Source: Gammaproteobacteria bacterium GWE2_37_16
GTDB taxonomy: Bacteria > Pseudomonadota > Gammaproteobacteria > UBA9339
Assembly: GCA_001801285.1 (NCBI GenBank)
Contig: MGXG01000003.1
Coordinates: 1-21,880, forward strand
Direction of reading: 5' to 3'
Length of the DNA: 21,880 nt
In this document: in pieces, positions 1 to 6,524 of the stretch
Layout of the letters: the number at the start of each line of letters is the position of its first letter
How positions within the stretch are numbered: position 1 is the first letter of the stretch
Notes under the pieces: model-generated
Databases searched by the model: none
The model's input: only the letters and a program-made list of their open reading frames with translations
Told to the model about the DNA's origin: nothing
Translations under genes and position numbers: made by a program

Positions 1-201
1 AAGATCTATAGAAGTTATTTGGCTATGACTATCCTTAAGTGTGTCGACCAAAAGCATTACTTCGTTATGATCAATCTCTTTATTAGCGTGATTAAAAATT
101 GTTCTAGGAAAAAAAGATGAGGGAGATGAAATTATTGGTGATCCTAAAAGGCTGACTTTTCCGACAGTGTCTAATCGTAAATTTAATGGAATAGGCTTCA
201 T
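1..201 (-). CDS. 5' part of an unrecognised protein (runs off left edge)
   Basis: An open frame reads leftward from an ATG at 199-201 for 67 codons to the window edge without a stop. A strong ribosome binding site (GGAGG) lies 9 bases upstream of the ATG. The visible protein begins MKPIPLNLRLDTVGKVSLLG, followed by a Ser/Pro-rich stretch (around residues 22-29) and then mixed charged and hydrophobic sequence. There is no signal peptide and no motif I recognise. The strong Shine-Dalgarno and uninterrupted frame make it very likely to be real, but most of the protein is outside the window and no function can be given. Confidence 0.7.
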   Translation of the reverse strand, partial: MKPIPLNLRLDTVGKVSLLGSPIISSPSSFFPRTIFNHANKEIDHNEVMLLVDTLKDSHSQITSIDL

Positions 202-339
202 ACTATAAATCCTCCGTATTTTGTTTATAAATTAAAAATTTGTATTATTAAATTAACTGGCAAATCATAACACAGTAGTATTAAAAAAATATTAACATCG
301 TTGATTGAATTTCGTGGACGAATTTCTGTCTACAAAAAC

Positions 340-437
340 CGCCCTTTTCTTAGTCAAAAAATGAATACAAAAACGGTCGACTTTTTTAGTTAATATCTGT
401 ACAAATTAATTCATTTTTGCCATTTCTTAGATAGTAT
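340..437. repeat. Dispersed ~100-bp repeat, copy 1
   Basis: This AT-rich stretch, with a CCCTTTTCTTAGTCAAAAAA block and a central AAAAACGGTCGACTTTTT near-palindrome, matches 15621-15718 along its whole length at roughly 80% by eye. Its core also matches 2466-2514 in the opposite orientation. It lies just after the stop codon of the minus-strand gene 441-1091. Copy 2 has the same placement behind gene 15802-16665, and copy 3 sits at the stop of gene 1851-2468. It may be a terminator-bearing dispersed repeat or a decayed MITE. Confidence 0.65.
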
Positions 438-440
438 CTA

Positions 441-1091
441 TCACAGCTCTATTTCTTCCAAAATCTGTATAGTTGATTCATCAAACAAGTATGGGTCAAA
501 TACTTGTCCAGTTATTGTATTTATCATTCCCGCAAGGCAACAAGCAACCTCTAAATAATTAGTTTGATCCTTAATATATTTCCATAGTAAAACTCGCTTA
601 TTGTCGCGGTTTCTTTTGGCAAACTGTACAAACAAATACCCTTTTCCAATAATACAAATAACTTGGATAGCGGGGTTTTTATTCCAACCACTATCTGCTT
701 TTTTATACCTCTCAAACTCTTTCTTAATATTCATATCTGAATCTATTAGATTAGAACTATATGCAAATAACATACGTACAGGATTTTTTATGTGTGATCT
801 TAAATTTTTAACTGATTCCATATTTTCAACGGCATCTCTAAGTTCGTTATTGTTCAAACTTTTTTTTACTTCAATAGCGTACCACAGGCTTTCTACGGGG
901 AAAAAACCTTCAACTCTCTTTTCGTTTCTATTTTTAATACCATGGCAAACAGGAGGTATACTATCCCGATCAAAAACAATTATATCAACTTCCTTTGATT
1001 CACTACCAAATGAATCTTGTATTTGACCTTTGCCAAAACCACATCTATTAGGAAAATATCGAGTAAACAAATCTGACGTCATTTCCTCCAT
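441..1091 (-). CDS. DUF6602-like protein with PD-(D/E)XK nuclease-type motif
   Basis: This is a protein of about 217 residues. The sequence shows G-S-E-S-K-E-V-D-I-I-V-F-D (Asp36) and, after a spacer, V-E-S-L-W-Y-A-I-E-V-K-K (Glu74, Lys76). That is the D...ExK layout of restriction-endonuclease-like folds and matches the pattern I associate with DUF6602. Such domains are usually linked to nucleic-acid or defence functions; the actual activity is unknown. I place the start at the second of two adjacent ATGs because AAGGAG lies 5 bases upstream. A longer frame would begin with TTG at 1136, inside the terminal repeat of the neighbouring MITE, and is unlikely. The gene stands alone, with a dispersed repeat on its 3' side and a MITE on its 5' side, which suggests mobile cargo. 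Confidence 0.65.
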   Translation of the reverse strand: MEEMTSDLFTRYFPNRCGFGKGQIQDSFGSESKEVDIIVFDRDSIPPVCHGIKNRNEKRVEGFFPVESLWYAIEVKKSLNNNELRDAVENMESVKNLRSHIKNPVRMLFAYSSNLIDSDMNIKKEFERYKKADSGWNKNPAIQVICIIGKGYLFVQFAKRNRDNKRVLLWKYIKDQTNYLEVACCLAGMINTITGQVFDPYLFDESTIQILEEIEL

Positions 1092-1124
1092 CATATCTCC
1101 TTTTGTAACTGATCGGTTGACATT

Positions 1125-1311
1125 GGGGTTTGACAATCAATCGTACAGGAAGTTACTGTAAGGAAATTTAATTACGTAAAATCAATGTGTTACAAAAATC
1201 GATTTTGACGACAAACAGGTCAATTACGGCTTTTTAAGCAAATATAACTATTTGATAAATATTAATATTTTTTCTTAGAGTAACCTTTGGTACAGATGCT
1301 TGTCAAACCCC
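1125..1311. mobile_element. 187-bp MITE-like element, copy 1
   Basis: The element begins GGGGTTTGACAA and ends TTGTCAAACCCC. The terminal inverted repeat is perfect for 12 bp and imperfect for about 40. It differs from the inverted copy at 2576-2762 at only two positions by eye. It has no coding capacity, so it would need a transposase in trans. The flanking bases (ATT on the left, AAT on the right) do not give a clear target duplication. It lies about 33 bp upstream of the DUF6602-like gene start and probably overlaps that gene's promoter region. Confidence 0.85.
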
Positions 1312-1850
1312 AATAACAGATTTTTATTGTTTTTGTTTTTAAGAAATTTTTGGTGGTGCTAATGCACCAATTTTAATAATTTATTAGCCAGAAAAATTCT
1401 TAACATTTTTTAGCAAAAGAGGACATTTTAACTTTGCTCTAACAGAAGTTTTACATAACTACAGTAGCTCCCGCTAAAACTTTTTAATATTCATGTGTCG
1501 GATCCACTAAATTTATGGACAAACACCACCTTTGCCATCACTATGACTGTTTTTGCGTCTAATTTTTATACCTGCAAAATCTTAAGTTACCACTTGTTTC
1601 CTAAATCCATTTAGCATTAGTTACCTATTGTTTTTAAGAAGTGTCAGCTTTTAGAATTGCCCTGCGAAACCCATATGCAACGAGTAGAATCCACATCCTC
1701 TAATTTTACTCTAATAAGCTCGCTAACCCTTACTCATGTACTTTACGATTATCCTATATTTTTAGAAAATTCAATGATAAACTTGATTAGTTTGGTAGCC
1801 CAAGGTAGAACCAAAATTAGTAAATTAAAAAAATTTCAAGGAGATAGATT
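1312..1850. other. Non-coding stretch between MITE 1 and gene 1851
   Basis: No convincing gene is visible here. Short open frames start without ribosome binding sites and look fortuitous. A small hairpin (TTGGTG...CACCAA) lies near 1352-1372. A TGTCGGATCCACTAAAT block near 1496-1513 loosely resembles the TTTAGTGGACA sequence at the right window edge and could be a decayed IS end, but this is weak. The last part forms the 5' region of gene 1851, with AAGGAG about 8 bases before its ATG. Confidence 0.4.
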
Positions 1851-2468
1851 ATGCCAATTATGGATTATACGCTTTTTTTTGGAATTAAAGCTGCATCCCC
1901 TATTAATACTCCAGCGGAGCAGAATGCTTTTCTAGCATTTAAAGCAGAATTTAATTTAGCAATGAGGAAAAGAGCTAATTGTGATGCTGGAATTAATGTT
2001 ACAATTGCATTAGGGGCTGGAGTAACAGCAGGAGTAGCAGCAGCTAAGACACTTTTTAGTAGTACATTTGCTGGTTCCACAAATACCGCATTGGATGCTA
2101 TAACTCTTTTTACACCTATTATAACTACTGTAATATCAGGTGTATTAAAATTATACAAAGATGTTGTAGATAGTTCTGGAATGAAACAGTTACAGGGTCT
2201 AGCTGTGACAGGGATGCGGAGGGGATATTTTGATGATAATGCTAGAGTGCAAACCATGATTGATGGTTTAAGTGGTGTTCTTCCCGCTCCACCGGCACCG
2301 TTACCGCCTACATGTTGGCATGCTCGTTGTGATAATGCGGTTCATGCTGCATGGTCGGGACCAAGACAGGCTAGTTTTTTTGCGGCATCACAAGATCTAC
2401 TAGCTGAAGAAGGCGCGTTACATCATAATGCTCATGATCCTACTGGTAGAGTTACTCCAACACCGTAG
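1851..2468 (+). CDS. Unrecognised protein with hydrophobic centre
   Basis: The protein has 205 residues and a good ribosome binding site (CAAGGAG) upstream of the ATG. Residues about 48-66 (small-residue-rich, Ala/Gly/Val) and 84-99 are hydrophobic and could be two membrane-inserted helices. A Pro-rich linker follows (PAPPAPLPP, about 145-153), then a His/Ala-rich tail with paired Cys in CWHARC. I do not recognise a family. The gene lies between two inverted MITEs, and its stop codon is overlapped by a copy of the dispersed repeat. It could have been carried there as cargo. A secreted effector or a small toxin-like membrane protein are possibilities only. Confidence 0.6.
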   Translation: MPIMDYTLFFGIKAASPINTPAEQNAFLAFKAEFNLAMRKRANCDAGINVTIALGAGVTAGVAAAKTLFSSTFAGSTNTALDAITLFTPIITTVISGVLKLYKDVVDSSGMKQLQGLAVTGMRRGYFDDNARVQTMIDGLSGVLPAPPAPLPPTCWHARCDNAVHAAWSGPRQASFFAASQDLLAEEGALHHNAHDPTGRVTPTP

Positions 2469-2514
2469 TAAAAAAGTCGATCATTTTTGTATTCATTTAT
2501 TGACTAAGAGGGTG
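2466..2514. repeat. Dispersed repeat, copy 3 (inverted, short)
   Basis: The block TAGTAAAAAAGTCGATCATT and the following TTTGTATTCATTTATTGACT match the reverse complement of the cores at 340-437 and 15621-15718. It begins at the stop codon of gene 1851-2468, so relative to its gene it has the same orientation as the other two copies. Confidence 0.6.
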
Positions 2515-2575
2515 TCCTAAAAGGGTCATTCCTCCAACAAAGCTGCTTTCAACCAGATCTAATCACCAAGATCTA

Positions 2576-2762
2576 GGGGTTTGACAAGCATCTGTACTAA
2601 AGGTTACTCTAAGAAAAAATATTAATATTTATCAAATAGTTATATTTGCTTAAAAAGCCGTAATTGACCTGTTTGTCGTCAAAATCGATTTTTGTAACAC
2701 ATTGATTTTACGTAATTAAATTTCCTTACAGTAACTTCCTGTACGAATGATTGTCAAACCCC
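2576..2762. mobile_element. 187-bp MITE-like element, copy 2 (inverted relative to copy 1)
   Basis: This is the reverse complement of 1125-1311 with two differences. It is flanked by TA on both sides, and more broadly by AGATCTA on the left and TAGATCTA on the right. This fits a TA target duplication as made by IS630/Tc1-mariner-type transposases. A further AGATCTA lies at about 2555. It carries no coding sequence. Confidence 0.87.
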
Positions 2763-2912
2763 TAGATCTACCGAATTGCTATGACTTCGCTTATAGTAAT
2801 GGCGTCTTTTCACTAGGTAGTGGCATTATACTCATTTGTTGTCCTTGGGGTTGAATTGAAGCAGAACTAGTACGGGTCAAGCCGAAGAACCCCCAAAAGT
2901 GCTCGATCTGAG

Positions 2913-3314
2913 TTACTTCGCTTTTAGTTTCCCGCTTTTCATGTGAATATGCCGGCGTTCTAACCATTTATACAGCGTCGATGGAGAGCATTCAATTAAC
3001 TTAGAAATAGCGCGTTTGTTAATTCCTTTTTTTATATAACCCGTAATTTCGTCGTGAAAAGCGTCTAACTTTAAAAGATCAGCTTGCCCTTTTGGTCTCC
3101 CAAGCTTTACTCCTTCGATTTTACTTTTGCATAAAGCTTCTTTTGTGCGTGCCGAAATAAACTCCCTTTCAATTTGCGCAGCTAAGCCAAGAACAGTAGC
3201 GGTAATTGTGGCTTGCATTGACCCATCCATTACCATTCTATTTTTTGCAATGTGCACAGATATGCCTTTTTGCGCCGCCATCTCTAGTATTTCTAGTACT
3301 TGGAGACCATTCAA
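2913..3314 (-). pseudogene. Serine recombinase (resolvase/invertase) lacking its catalytic N-terminus
   Basis: The 133 residues match the second half of a resolvase-family serine recombinase. They start inside the conserved S-R-L-G-R-N-x-x-Q-V region (here N-G-L-Q-V-L-E-I-L). They continue through the E-helix part (A-A-Q-I-E-R-E-F-I-S-A-R-T-K-E-A-L) and the basic K-L-G-R-P-K-G linker, ending with an HTH around residues 90-120 (K-R-A-I-S-K-L-I-E-C-S-P-S-T-L-Y-K-W-L). The usual N-terminal 70-80 residues, with the nucleophilic Ser and the Y-x-R-V-S-T motif, are absent. The frame opens only on a TTG with no ribosome binding site. The truncation point coincides with one arm of the 24-bp inverted repeat at 3302-3325. 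It should be inactive as a recombinase; a DNA-binding remnant is conceivable. Confidence 0.8.
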
Positions 3315-3438
3315 AACCGGGTGGTGATGAAATGCAACAATTTTTTCATACCCACCGCTATGAGCAACAAACAGAGGTAAGCGCGGTTAGGCGAAAACCG
3401 CGCAAACCCTAAAGACCACCCGGTTTTGAATGGTCTCC
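3302..3438. repeat. Nested palindrome: 24-bp inverted repeat enclosing a GC-rich hairpin
   Basis: Positions 3302-3325 and 3415-3438 are perfect inverted repeats (ACCACCCGGTTTTGAATGGT core). The 89-bp spacer contains a second perfect hairpin, GCGCGGTT (3381-3388) and AACCGCGC (3396-3403), with a 7-base loop. The left arm overlaps the first codons of the recombinase remnant, and the right arm repeats the same recombinase-like codons in opposite orientation. It could be a recombination scar, a small palindromic element, or a recombinase site. Confidence 0.8.
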
Positions 3439-3692
3439 TTAAGGGATAGCGGGAGCATTAGTGCCAAAACCTACAGTTTCGAATAAAAATATCATTTTAA
3501 AACTGTATAAAATCTTATGGGTGTGTCCGTCTATCTTTTTACTCAAAGACACCGTTTTATGTGATTAAGTTTATAATCACGGGTATGATATAATCGGCAC
3601 GGGGCGGCTTAAAAGTGTCATTTACCAAAGACAATTGCACTCTGCCAAATAGGATTGCAATGGATATTTGTTATTAAAGCAATAACATACTT
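3439..3692. other. Non-coding gap with small hairpins
   Basis: No gene is visible. There is a perfect 7-bp stem GTGATTA/TAATCAC at 3561-3580. A TATAAT box at 3589-3594 lacks a convincing -35. A GTTATT/AATAAC hairpin just beyond the lipase stop could weakly terminate the minus-strand operon, although no T-run follows it. Confidence 0.35.
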
Positions 3693-5150
3693 CTATGCTG
3701 TAAACCCAAGATCAAATTCTTTCTTTTCATCGCCGATATATCCTTCTTTATATACGTCATCATCTGATAAAGTTGTAATATTAGCTGTTGTATTTGCGAA
3801 CGTAGATGGTGGTATCCGAAAAAGGCTGCTTGTAGCAAGGAAAGATGAATTGCTCAAATTAGAATCAGATGAAGCAAAAGTTTCCATTGCCTCAATTCGA
3901 TATTCTTTTATTGCTTCTATCCTATGTTCTAGCATGCCATTTTCATTAAATAATGTGTGCAATCCACGATTTCTAGGGTGTAAAGGAATAAAGTCGCGTC
4001 CCATACTACTTATAAAGTCAATGGCATTTTTCTTCAACCCGTGTGGCCATAATACTATATGTGCCACTTTTTTTGGATTGCCTGTATTAAGATCAAATTG
4101 TGAAACAATATTATCGATTGAGTGCTGTCTAATAAGCCATTGGACGGTTGGAACAACTTGCCTTGCAACATTTCCAGTAATGATCTTTGTTATTGTATTT
4201 CCGGAAGCAATAACTGCAGTAGCAGCCGCTATCTCTACTGCTGCAATAGTTGCTGCATCTACAGCAGTGGTAGTTGCTGCTGCAGCATTTAGGGTAGTTC
4301 CTCCAAAATAACTTACTAATTGTTTAACAGCTGTTGCTCCAGTATTAATACTCGTTTCTTTGCTAGTCATAATAGCGTTTTTTGCAATAAATGCTGTTGC
4401 TTTTCCCATTGTCTCGGTTGCCTCCACAGCCGCATTATGCACCCCTATGTGAACAGCTTCTGCAGTAAAACGGGCAAATGCTGCTGCTTTTCCTACTGTC
4501 TCGGCTGCTTCTACAGCCGCCTTAAGCACCTTTCCTCCAACACTATAAAAAAGTGTAAATCTATTAGCCGTGCCCCAAATACACCCTGCTACATGCCAAA
4601 ACCCCAAACCACCCGTGTGAGGAACGAAAAGACGAAAAAGTTTTCCAAAATGTGAATCCATTGTATTAATAGCATTTGGTGCTGTTACATAACCTGTAAT
4701 AAGGTCTTTTGCACTATGCTGTTTATCAGCAATCAGCAATTTTCCAATACCGGGGCTTTCAAACGTTACCGCTCTAAAATGGAGACCATCTATACAACAG
4801 GTACATAACTCAGCTAATACAGCACCCAATGAATGTCCGGTCAATGAAATCGTGTAGTTAGTAAAGTGTTGTTCCTTTAGTTGATTAATTTCTCGAATAA
4901 ATTGAATTGCTTCCTGGAGTGTATTAGGTACTTTTGCTAATGCTAAACCAAAATCCGTTATTATATTTTGCATATTCGCTGTTCCACGAAAGGCGATTAC
5001 AATTTCCTTTTTATTATCATTAAGATAAGCGGCGGAGAAAAAACCATTTTTATCGTTTCTCATAATACGAATCTGTTGCCAAAAAAGCAGCGATGGATAG
5101 GATCCATAAACATGTTGACTTATTAATGCATATTCTAAATGAGTTGGCAT
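3693..5150 (-). CDS. Class 3 lipase-family alpha/beta hydrolase with Ala-rich central region
   Basis: This protein of 485 residues is a predicted lipase or phospholipase. The N-terminal third matches the lipase class 3 pattern: I-V-I-A-F-R-G-T near 50-57, and the nucleophile elbow T-G-H-S-L-G with Ser107. Likely acid and base partners are Asp165 (N-T-M-D-S) and His186 (F-W-H-V-A-G). Residues about 210-318 are Ala-rich. They contain an internal duplication (A-A-V-E-A-x-E-T-x-G-K-A-x-A-F at about 211-225 and again at about 240-254) and hydrophobic Ala/Thr/Val stretches that could insert in membranes. The acidic C-terminus ends D-E-K-K-E-F-D-L-G-F-T-A, reminiscent of E-block signals of Dot/Icm effectors (inference). 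I chose the ATG at 5148-5150, preceded by AAAGGAAA; a start at 5207 would overlap the upstream gene. It is the last gene of a three-gene minus-strand run. Confidence 0.82.
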   Translation of the reverse strand: MPTHLEYALISQHVYGSYPSLLFWQQIRIMRNDKNGFFSAAYLNDNKKEIVIAFRGTANMQNIITDFGLALAKVPNTLQEAIQFIREINQLKEQHFTNYTISLTGHSLGAVLAELCTCCIDGLHFRAVTFESPGIGKLLIADKQHSAKDLITGYVTAPNAINTMDSHFGKLFRLFVPHTGGLGFWHVAGCIWGTANRFTLFYSVGGKVLKAAVEAAETVGKAAAFARFTAEAVHIGVHNAAVEATETMGKATAFIAKNAIMTSKETSINTGATAVKQLVSYFGGTTLNAAAATTTAVDAATIAAVEIAAATAVIASGNTITKIITGNVARQVVPTVQWLIRQHSIDNIVSQFDLNTGNPKKVAHIVLWPHGLKKNAIDFISSMGRDFIPLHPRNRGLHTLFNENGMLEHRIEAIKEYRIEAMETFASSDSNLSNSSFLATSSLFRIPPSTFANTTANITTLSDDDVYKEGYIGDEKKEFDLGFTA

Positions 5151-5178
5151 AATAATTTCCTTTGGAAATGAGTTATAA

Positions 5179-5745
5179 TTATTTTGAAAACACAAAGTCG
5201 TCTGCATAAACAGGCACTGGATCTTGTCTTTGTTGCAATAAACTATTAGCTTCTTTAAATTTTTCTTGTGTATTACTGATTTTTTGTATTACGAAGGAAC
5301 CCTCGGCTTGTAAGGAATTTAATTTCTCACTAGTAGTCACATATTGCCCAATAGCCTGTGCGCAGGCATTTGCTCTTTCATGTAAATCAACTCGTGGCGG
5401 AGGAAAACCTAATAAAGCCAATCCAAGACGAAGTCCACCATCTGCTATTTCAGCCGCAAGTGATCCTCTCCCAATAGGCGGACAAATGCTTTCCGCATCT
5501 TGTTTATAAGCGGTTATAAATCTATTACATATTGTTTCCTGTACTTTTTCTAATTTTTTTATTTCTTGTTTTGCTTCATTTGTGGATAAGCGGAGATCTT
5601 TAGCTGTTCTAAGTGCTATATCTCCTACTTTATCTATAACTTCTGGAATTTGATTTTTTGGGGCGGTAATCGCCAATTGTTCGATATTCAAGACTTGCTC
5701 TCTTATGTTATTTTGAGATCCTGTGAAAAACTTAAAAAGAAACAT
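5179..5745 (-). CDS. Unrecognised, mostly helical protein between MORN and lipase genes
   Basis: The protein has 188 residues, with AGAGGT about 6 bases upstream of the ATG. Most of the sequence is charged and predicted helical, with coiled-coil-like stretches near 55-75 (E-A-K-Q-E-I-K-K-L-E-K-V-Q-E) and 135-172. The centre is a short Gly/Pro-containing hydrophobic segment (about 99-118, G-L-R-L-G-L-A-L-L-G-F-P-P-P). I do not recognise a family. It lies 28 bp upstream of the lipase start and about 85 bp after the MORN gene stop, in the same orientation. It may be a partner, chaperone or immunity protein for the lipase; this is only inferred from position. Confidence 0.65.
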   Translation of the reverse strand: MFLFKFFTGSQNNIREQVLNIEQLAITAPKNQIPEVIDKVGDIALRTAKDLRLSTNEAKQEIKKLEKVQETICNRFITAYKQDAESICPPIGRGSLAAEIADGGLRLGLALLGFPPPRVDLHERANACAQAIGQYVTTSEKLNSLQAEGSFVIQKISNTQEKFKEANSLLQQRQDPVPVYADDFVFSK

Positions 5746-5830
5746 AGTGTACCTCTAATATAAATATACTTTAAAAAATAATTACTTTTGTTTATTCCTA
5801 AACTAAATACTTGTTATAAAATTAAAATTT

Positions 5831-6349
5831 TTATCTTCTTCCTAATTGCGCGGCAGCTTCAAAATGCTCCCGGGTCAATCTAATTGGGTTGGGACCTGTA
5901 TTAGTGAAACTAATAGGACCATGAACAGTTATAGGATCCTGTCGTATTGGTCTATCTATTCGCATTCCATCAGGAAAAAATGCCGAGCTACTTCGAGGGG
6001 CTAATTCTTGAGTATGACCGCCAAATAATGCTCCGATAGCCATCGGCAATAACCGTTCTACAACACTTCCCAAAATTCTCTCCATAAAACTTGGTTGGGC
6101 TTGAGTTGATGGTTGAGGGGCAATCTGAACTTGTGATTGGGGAATTAATTGTGTTGCTGGATGAATAGGCGGTTGTATCAGCTCTCCATTATGCCACTGA
6201 CCAGTTATTGTGCGACCATCCGGGTATGTCATTGTTCCTCCGCCATTAGGTATACCGTCGACTAACTCTCCCTCATAAGTACGTTCAATGCTCCCATCTA
6301 TTCTTCTGTATGTTACTTTTGGGTATGGAATTGTTGGTTGTTGCATCAT
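5831..6349 (-). CDS. MORN-repeat protein
   Basis: The protein has 172 residues. Residues about 16-58 contain two MORN-like units (Y-E-G-E-L-V-D-G-I-P-N-G-G-G-T-M-T-Y-P-D-G and I-T-G-Q-W-H-N-G-E-L). MORN repeats form beta-hairpin rods that bind lipids or proteins and are common in eukaryotic-like bacterial effectors. A Pro/Gln-rich linker (about 60-85), a short hydrophobic segment (about 90-107) and an Arg/Pro-containing tail follow. Two ATGs stand side by side with AGGGGT upstream, so either could start translation. The shared 20-bp box at about 6488-6507 lies about 140 bp upstream and points toward this gene, making it the likely first gene of the MORN-unknown-lipase run. Confidence 0.75.
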   Translation of the reverse strand: MMQQPTIPYPKVTYRRIDGSIERTYEGELVDGIPNGGGTMTYPDGRTITGQWHNGELIQPPIHPATQLIPQSQVQIAPQPSTQAQPSFMERILGSVVERLLPMAIGALFGGHTQELAPRSSSAFFPDGMRIDRPIRQDPITVHGPISFTNTGPNPIRLTREHFEAAAQLGRR

Positions 6350-6481
6350 ATAAATTACCCCTATTTTTCTAATTAAGTTATTATTTAATATATAAAAATA
6401 CCTACTAAGTTATTTGAGATAGCTATATACTTATCAAAAAATATTTACCTTTATCGTTAGAACCATTTTATTATATAAAAT

Positions 6482-6509
6482 AAGAAAAACATCCGTATGG
6501 AATACTGAT
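6482..6509 (-). promoter_or_regulatory. Shared regulatory box, copy 1 (faces the MORN-lipase run)
   Basis: Read on the minus strand this contains GTATTCCATACGGATGTTTT, identical in all three copies, preceded by ATCA as at 11371. It holds a TCC-ATAC-GGA dyad. A TATAAT follows about 13 bases downstream in the minus direction. It is only 15 bp from the ATG of the divergent STAND gene, so it may influence both genes. Confidence 0.7.
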
Positions 6510-6524
6510 TTTTAATATAAAATT

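Noticed and set aside
1657..1935. Open frame upstream of and overlapping gene 1851
   Set aside because: No ribosome binding site, unlike-protein composition, and it overlaps the start of the better supported gene 1851-2468.
3381..3403. GTTAGGC next to an inverted repeat, suggesting an integron attC site
   Set aside because: Only one core-like heptamer is found. The required paired R'/R'' boxes at attC spacing are absent and there is no integrase nearby.
3589..3594. TATAAT box as a plus-strand promoter
   Set aside because: There is no convincing -35 at the right distance and no plus-strand gene follows.
3655..4655. Plus-strand open frames opposite the lipase gene
   Set aside because: They are antisense shadows produced by the Ala/Thr-rich codons of the lipase, with no start signals and no domains.
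5151..5207. Longer N-terminus for the lipase starting at 5207
   Set aside because: It would overlap the upstream gene by 29 bp, and the added residues look unlike a signal or domain. The ATG at 5148-5150 has AAAGGAAA upstream.
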